Shown one piece after another: positions 8,356 to 10,520 of a stretch of 10,520 nucleotides of DNA. How positions within the stretch are numbered: position 1 is the first letter of the stretch; each line of letters starts with the position of its first letter. The stretch covers positions 243,733 to 254,252 of the forward strand of contig NW_003109096.1 in the NCBI RefSeq assembly GCF_000003605.2, written 5' to 3'. The translations under genes and the position numbers were made by a program. The notes below the pieces were generated by a model that saw only the letters and a list, made by a program, of their open reading frames with translations, was not told the origin of the DNA and made no database searches. The DNA comes from Saccoglossus kowalevskii (taxonomy: Eukaryota > Hemichordata > Enteropneusta > Harrimaniidae).

Positions 8356-8389
8356 CTGGTCTCGCCCCTTTTTATCATCCTTCAACATC
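8356..8389 (-). CDS. ROCK: ROCK/Rok 34-nt small exon
   Basis: Excellent splice signals (tctcatttcag acceptor and CCAG|gtaagtg donor) flank 34 nt. Read as the last base of a codon plus eleven codons, it gives MLKDDKKGRDQ and ends in phase 0, matching the phase-0 start of the 33-nt exon 6.0 kb downstream. The other frame that starts at the first base meets TGA inside the exon. Aligned backwards from the RL of the next exon, its charged residues fall on the ROCK1 stretch SLEQEEAEHKAT without gaps, but identity is low. Assignment to ROCK therefore rests on splice-site quality, phase and position. Upstream it must join an exon ending in phase 2. Confidence 0.58.
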
Positions 8390-8995
8390 CTGAAATGAGA
8401 AATGAAGAATTATAAGTTTCATTTTAGCAAGTTAGGACAATCTAGGTCAAAGTTCAGTGCCCAGGAAAGTTTTGTTTCTCTGTTATTAAAGTACAAAAAA
8501 ATATATATATTTTAGAGTGACATTTATTGATCCCAATACAACTCCAGTGCTACAAATTTGTTGTTTTCACTGCCTCATTTTTTGGGAATGTAAAATGTTT
8601 TACAGTGCATACCCTAGACTGGTAAAAGCGGGACTTCTTTTTTGTTTTACAAAAAGAAATAATTGTTTTAAGTTTTTTTTTGCGTAATCACGGAAACTAA
8701 AGTGACCACAAAAAGAAATCCCGACTGGACGCATCTGTGGGCATTTGACTGCTATTAATTATTTATGATGTCATTGTTTATTCATGAGTGGGTATGTGAC
8801 ACTAAACACATCAAACCCAAAAAATGGAGCTTCGGGACTTGTTCTTTCATTAACGCTATCAAATGAAAATGATCATAACTATTGTCGCCGGAAAGTCGCT
8901 CAGTTTCCCCAGACGGCATTGATCTAAACAGAAAGGGACAACTTCGTATTTCAGCATTACCATGGTATCTGTATACTATTTTTTAAGATACTTAC
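8390..8995. other. intron between the candidate LTR-edge exon and the 34-nt exon
   Basis: A 606-bp non-coding stretch ending (minus strand) in tctcatttcag. It contains an AT microsatellite-like tract near 8500-8511 and the foldback sequence at 8627-8726. Confidence 0.45.
8627..8726. repeat. 100-bp foldback sequence
   Basis: AGCGGGACTTCTTTTTTGT (8627-8645) and the inverted complement of 8708-8726 (AGTCGGGATTTCTTTTTGT) match with one mismatch and a one-base indel in each direction. The inner 62 bases are A/T-rich. It is a possible small foldback MITE or hairpin. Confidence 0.5.
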
Positions 8996-9016
8996 ATATA
9001 TTTGTAACAGCTCCTG
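8996..9016 (-). CDS. candidate tiny exon abutting the retrotransposon LTR
   Basis: A good donor (ATATAT|gtaagtatc) closes a short possible exon whose acceptor AG is formed by the last base of the LTR plus the first flanking base. A second AG three bases further in gives an 18-nt version. The phase-2 end needed by the 34-nt exon is met when it is read as AGG AGC TGT TAC AAA TAT AT, giving YKYM at the junction. That peptide is not convincingly coiled coil. A different frame reads QELLQIY, which looks more helical, but it would run into a stop in the 34-nt exon. It may be a remnant of a host exon or acceptor struck by the retrotransposon, an exonised junction, or chance. Confidence 0.28.
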
Positions 9017-9089
9017 CTGTTCGGTTGAGGGTGAATATTGACGCAACACAATTGGTTGGATAAAACACAACTATCAACGCATTGATCAC

Positions 9090-9095
9090 TTTAAT
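9090..9095 (-). terminator. LTR poly(A) signal ATTAAA
   Basis: The minus strand reads GTGATTAAAGTG, followed about 30 bases later by a T/G-rich stretch (gttgatagttgtgtttt). This is the usual arrangement for cleavage and polyadenylation and would define the R/U5 border near 9060-9070. Confidence 0.45.
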
Positions 9096-9689
9096 CACAT
9101 CTAGTAGACAAACGAGGTCGATTACAATATAATATTGGCAGTGACAATGACAATGGTTTCAACTGTAAAATGAATAAAAAAGAAAATAAATAAAGAAATT
9201 ACAAAGGTATAAATAATGTACAAGTATAATGTAAATACATAATTTTAGACAATAAAATATGATTCACACATTGGTAATATTCGCGGCTTACAGACCAATA
9301 ATAGCGAACAATAAAAATACAGAAGTAGGTGTTGCGATACATCAATTGTACATGTCAATTACATCACACGTGGAGATAGTGGTCACGTGATAAGCATCGA
9401 GTAAAACAAAATTGCACATAATCGAAATAAGGTTGCGAATATTGAGACATAACCATAAATTGATGAATCAGATTATTAAACCAGACACGCATAAATCGCT
9501 AATTAAGGCATTGGTTGCACAATCATCGATAAAAAACAAATAAAGTTTCACGGAATTTTCCACATCATGTCGATCTACGACGCCTCTTGTAAAATTGCAT
9601 TTAGAAACCTCGCTGAATTCACTCATCAACAAATTAGTAATTCTGAAGGATGTCACTATTACAGTAACAGGAAATAAGATCACACTTAC

Positions 9690-9706
9690 GTTTGTGTCTT
9701 GACCAT
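9690..9706 (-). other. LTR leader: ATG followed by splice donor
   Basis: Within the LTR, about 170 bases after the predicted start of transcription, an ATG with G at +4 opens MVKTQ. Five codons and two bases later comes a consensus donor, AAAC|gtaagtg. An acceptor-like pyrimidine-rich ttcattttacag lies in the same LTR (about 9163-9180). The donor could serve retrotransposon splicing or donate to downstream host exons. Coding use is not shown. Confidence 0.35.
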
Positions 9707-9828
9707 GGAATAGCGTGAATTGAATGACGAATTGAGTGTTAGTGACGAGTCAAAATCAAATACCGCGGTAGAGTGAAAACTTGTGATCTTCAAAAGGTAA
9801 AAAGTCAACTTTGAACAAACCGAAAGGG

Positions 9829-9843
9829 CCACTAGAGGGCGCC
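9829..9843 (+). promoter_or_regulatory. CTCF-like motif inside the LTR
   Basis: The plus strand reads CCACTAGAGGGCGCC. It fits every position of the common CTCF core CCASYAGRKGGCRS. CTCF exists across bilaterians, so a functional site is possible. The shorter AGAGGGCGC core is common in repeats, so binding is only inferred. Confidence 0.4.
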
Positions 9844-9905
9844 ACATATCTAACTGTGTTGCGAACCGGCAGCAACACGGCCCCTTAAAGGCGAATATTT
9901 GAGCC

Positions 9906-9912
9906 TTTATAA
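9906..9912 (-). promoter_or_regulatory. LTR TATA box
   Basis: The minus strand reads TTATAAAGGC about 95 bases into the LTR, a good match to TATAAA. Transcription would start about 25-30 bases downstream, near 9880, which places the U3/R border there. The position fits a retrotransposon promoter. Confidence 0.5.
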
Positions 9913-10005
9913 CATTACTCTGAATACCATCTAAATTACAAAGCAATGTAAACAATAAATACAAGTATGACTGTCATTAGGGGTAGACTACCCTTCAAGT
10001 CAACA

Positions 10006-10090
10006 CTGGGGATTATTCTGCCCCTCTGTAAACAAGAACACAATAACAATCGACATACTGTCAGACACAGATATTGCTACTGTTCAATGT
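10006..10090 (-). other. retrotransposon 3' untranslated stretch with polypurine-like tract
   Basis: Between the Pol stop and the LTR start are 85 non-coding bases. On the minus strand they contain AGAGGGGCAGAA (about 10016-10027), the best candidate for the polypurine tract that primes plus-strand synthesis. A CCCC run (10009-10012) separates it from the LTR, which is atypical, so either the LTR edge or the tract could be placed slightly differently. Confidence 0.45.
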
Positions 10091-10519
10091 CTAGTCTTTT
10101 CCAGAAATTTCAAGGCAAACAATCTTCGTAATTGGTCTTACTAGCATCCCAGTTGATGTTTTTAACTTCACTGAGTGAACCATATTATCTGAGGTGGTTC
10201 TAAATACTTCCACAACCTGAACAAGAGGCCATGAACATCTTGGAGCTGATAGATCATGAACCAAAACAACATTGCCTGTCTTGACATTATCTCTTGCTTT
10301 GCGCCATTTTTGTCTCTCCTGAAGAGCCGATAAATACTCTTTTATCCATCGATGCCAAAACACATCAGCAAGATATTGTGCTTGGCGCCAACGCTTTCTC
10401 ACGTAACAGTCCTCCTTGACAAATATTCCTGGTGGAAGTTTCGGTCCTGCTCTCAGCAAGAGCAGGTGGTTTGGTGTGAGGGTTTCACAATCTTTCGAAT
10501 CATCTGATAACCTAGTATG
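10091..10519 (-). CDS. pol: BEL/Pao retrotransposon Pol polyprotein, C-terminal DUF5641 region (partial)
   Basis: The frame is open to the right window edge and ends at a TAG, giving 142 residues of the C-terminal end of a Pol polyprotein. It carries the hallmarks of the DUF5641 tail that follows the integrase in BEL/Pao elements. These are a [17 protein letters not shown] segment, then [18 protein letters not shown], a WIKEYL..LQERQKW stretch, a [14 protein letters not shown] core like a small beta-barrel, and a final [10 protein letters not shown] motif. There is no stop or frameshift in this part, so the copy looks fairly young. Upstream protease, reverse transcriptase, RNase H and integrase domains would lie past the edge. 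The protein inserts cDNA of the element into the host genome. A bare open frame starting at an internal ATG would miss the first 20 residues. Confidence 0.88.
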   Translation of the reverse strand, partial: HTRLSDDSKDCETLTPNHLLLLRAGPKLPPGIFVKEDCYVRKRWRQAQYLADVFWHRWIKEYLSALQERQKWRKARDNVKTGNVVLVHDLSAPRCSWPLVQVVEVFRTTSDNMVHSVKLKTSTGMLVRPITKIVCLEISGKD

Positions 10520-10520
10520 A

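Larger units (their letters stand above)
9018..10005 (-). mobile_element. 3' LTR of the BEL/Pao element (boundaries inferred)
   Basis: On the minus strand the putative LTR starts TGTTGACTTGAAGG, 85 bases after the Pol stop, and ends CAACCGAACA. It therefore has TG..CA ends and a 4-bp TGTT/AACA inverted terminus, and is about 988 bp long. Inside, in transcription order, are a TATA box, a splice donor, a branch/acceptor-like stretch and an ATTAAA poly(A) signal about 70 bases before the 3' end. This order is as expected for U3-R-U5. The flank after the end reads GCAGG, a possible 5-bp target duplication. The partner LTR lies outside the window, so boundaries cannot be checked by LTR-LTR comparison. 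Open frames inside the LTR show no protein family. Confidence 0.6.

Noticed and set aside
8996-9055. A longer coding exon reading EQQELLQIY at its end
   Set aside because: Most of that frame is LTR sequence, and its phase leads to a stop in the next exon.
9690-9706. MVKTQ as the true start of the host gene
   Set aside because: ROCK should have an N-terminal kinase domain, and this ATG lies within the LTR. It is kept only as a possible chimeric start.
9468-9964. Two minus-strand open frames inside the LTR as a retroviral accessory gene
   Set aside because: They lie within U3/R/U5, show no motifs and overlap the TATA box and leader donor. Chance openness is more likely.

Overview
The window is nuclear DNA of a metazoan, most likely a marine invertebrate. 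It is AT-rich, genes are split by introns with GT..AG borders, most of the sequence is non-coding, and it carries a BEL/Pao retrotransposon (an animal-restricted group), several short inverted-repeat DNA elements of the kind common in molluscs, lancelets and hemichordates, and a minisatellite. Nothing looks bacterial, and I see no operon, CRISPR array or rRNA gene. The exact phylum cannot be read from this window.

The only recognisable host gene lies on the minus strand and runs from right to left. A chain of small exons (8356-8389, 2320-2352, 1923-1986 or 1933-1986, 1557-1703, 676-860) joins in one open frame. It encodes part of the central coiled coil of a Rho-associated kinase (ROCK/Rok). 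The two left exons align without gaps, across their junction, to remembered vertebrate ROCK1 sequence. The kinase domain would lie beyond the right edge. The Rho-binding, PH and C1 domains would lie beyond the left edge.

The roughly 6 kb intron 2353-8355 is a collection of repeats. From left to right it holds a 26-bp minisatellite with about 41 copies and no indels (2847-3909), a 147-bp inverted-repeat element (4440-4586), a 1.2 kb non-coding element with 29-bp terminal inverted repeats (4846-6049), a 0.7 kb element with imperfect inverted ends (6441-7144), a 150-bp relative of the first small element (7451-7600), and a 217-bp inverted-repeat element (7662-7878). A foldback sequence lies in the next intron (8627-8726). 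The left edge (about 1-318) carries the 3' tail of another dispersed repeat, with a short tandem array and a strong hairpin.

The right edge is the 3' end of a BEL/Pao LTR retrotransposon on the minus strand: the C-terminal DUF5641 part of Pol (10091-10519), a purine-rich stretch, and an LTR of about 988 bp (9018-10005) with TATA box, splice donor, poly(A) signal and a CTCF-like motif. The LTR ends next to a candidate host splice site, and its leader donor is in phase with the downstream ROCK exons. This makes a chimeric LTR-ROCK transcript the most interesting testable idea in the window. I did not find an undescribed multi-gene system.
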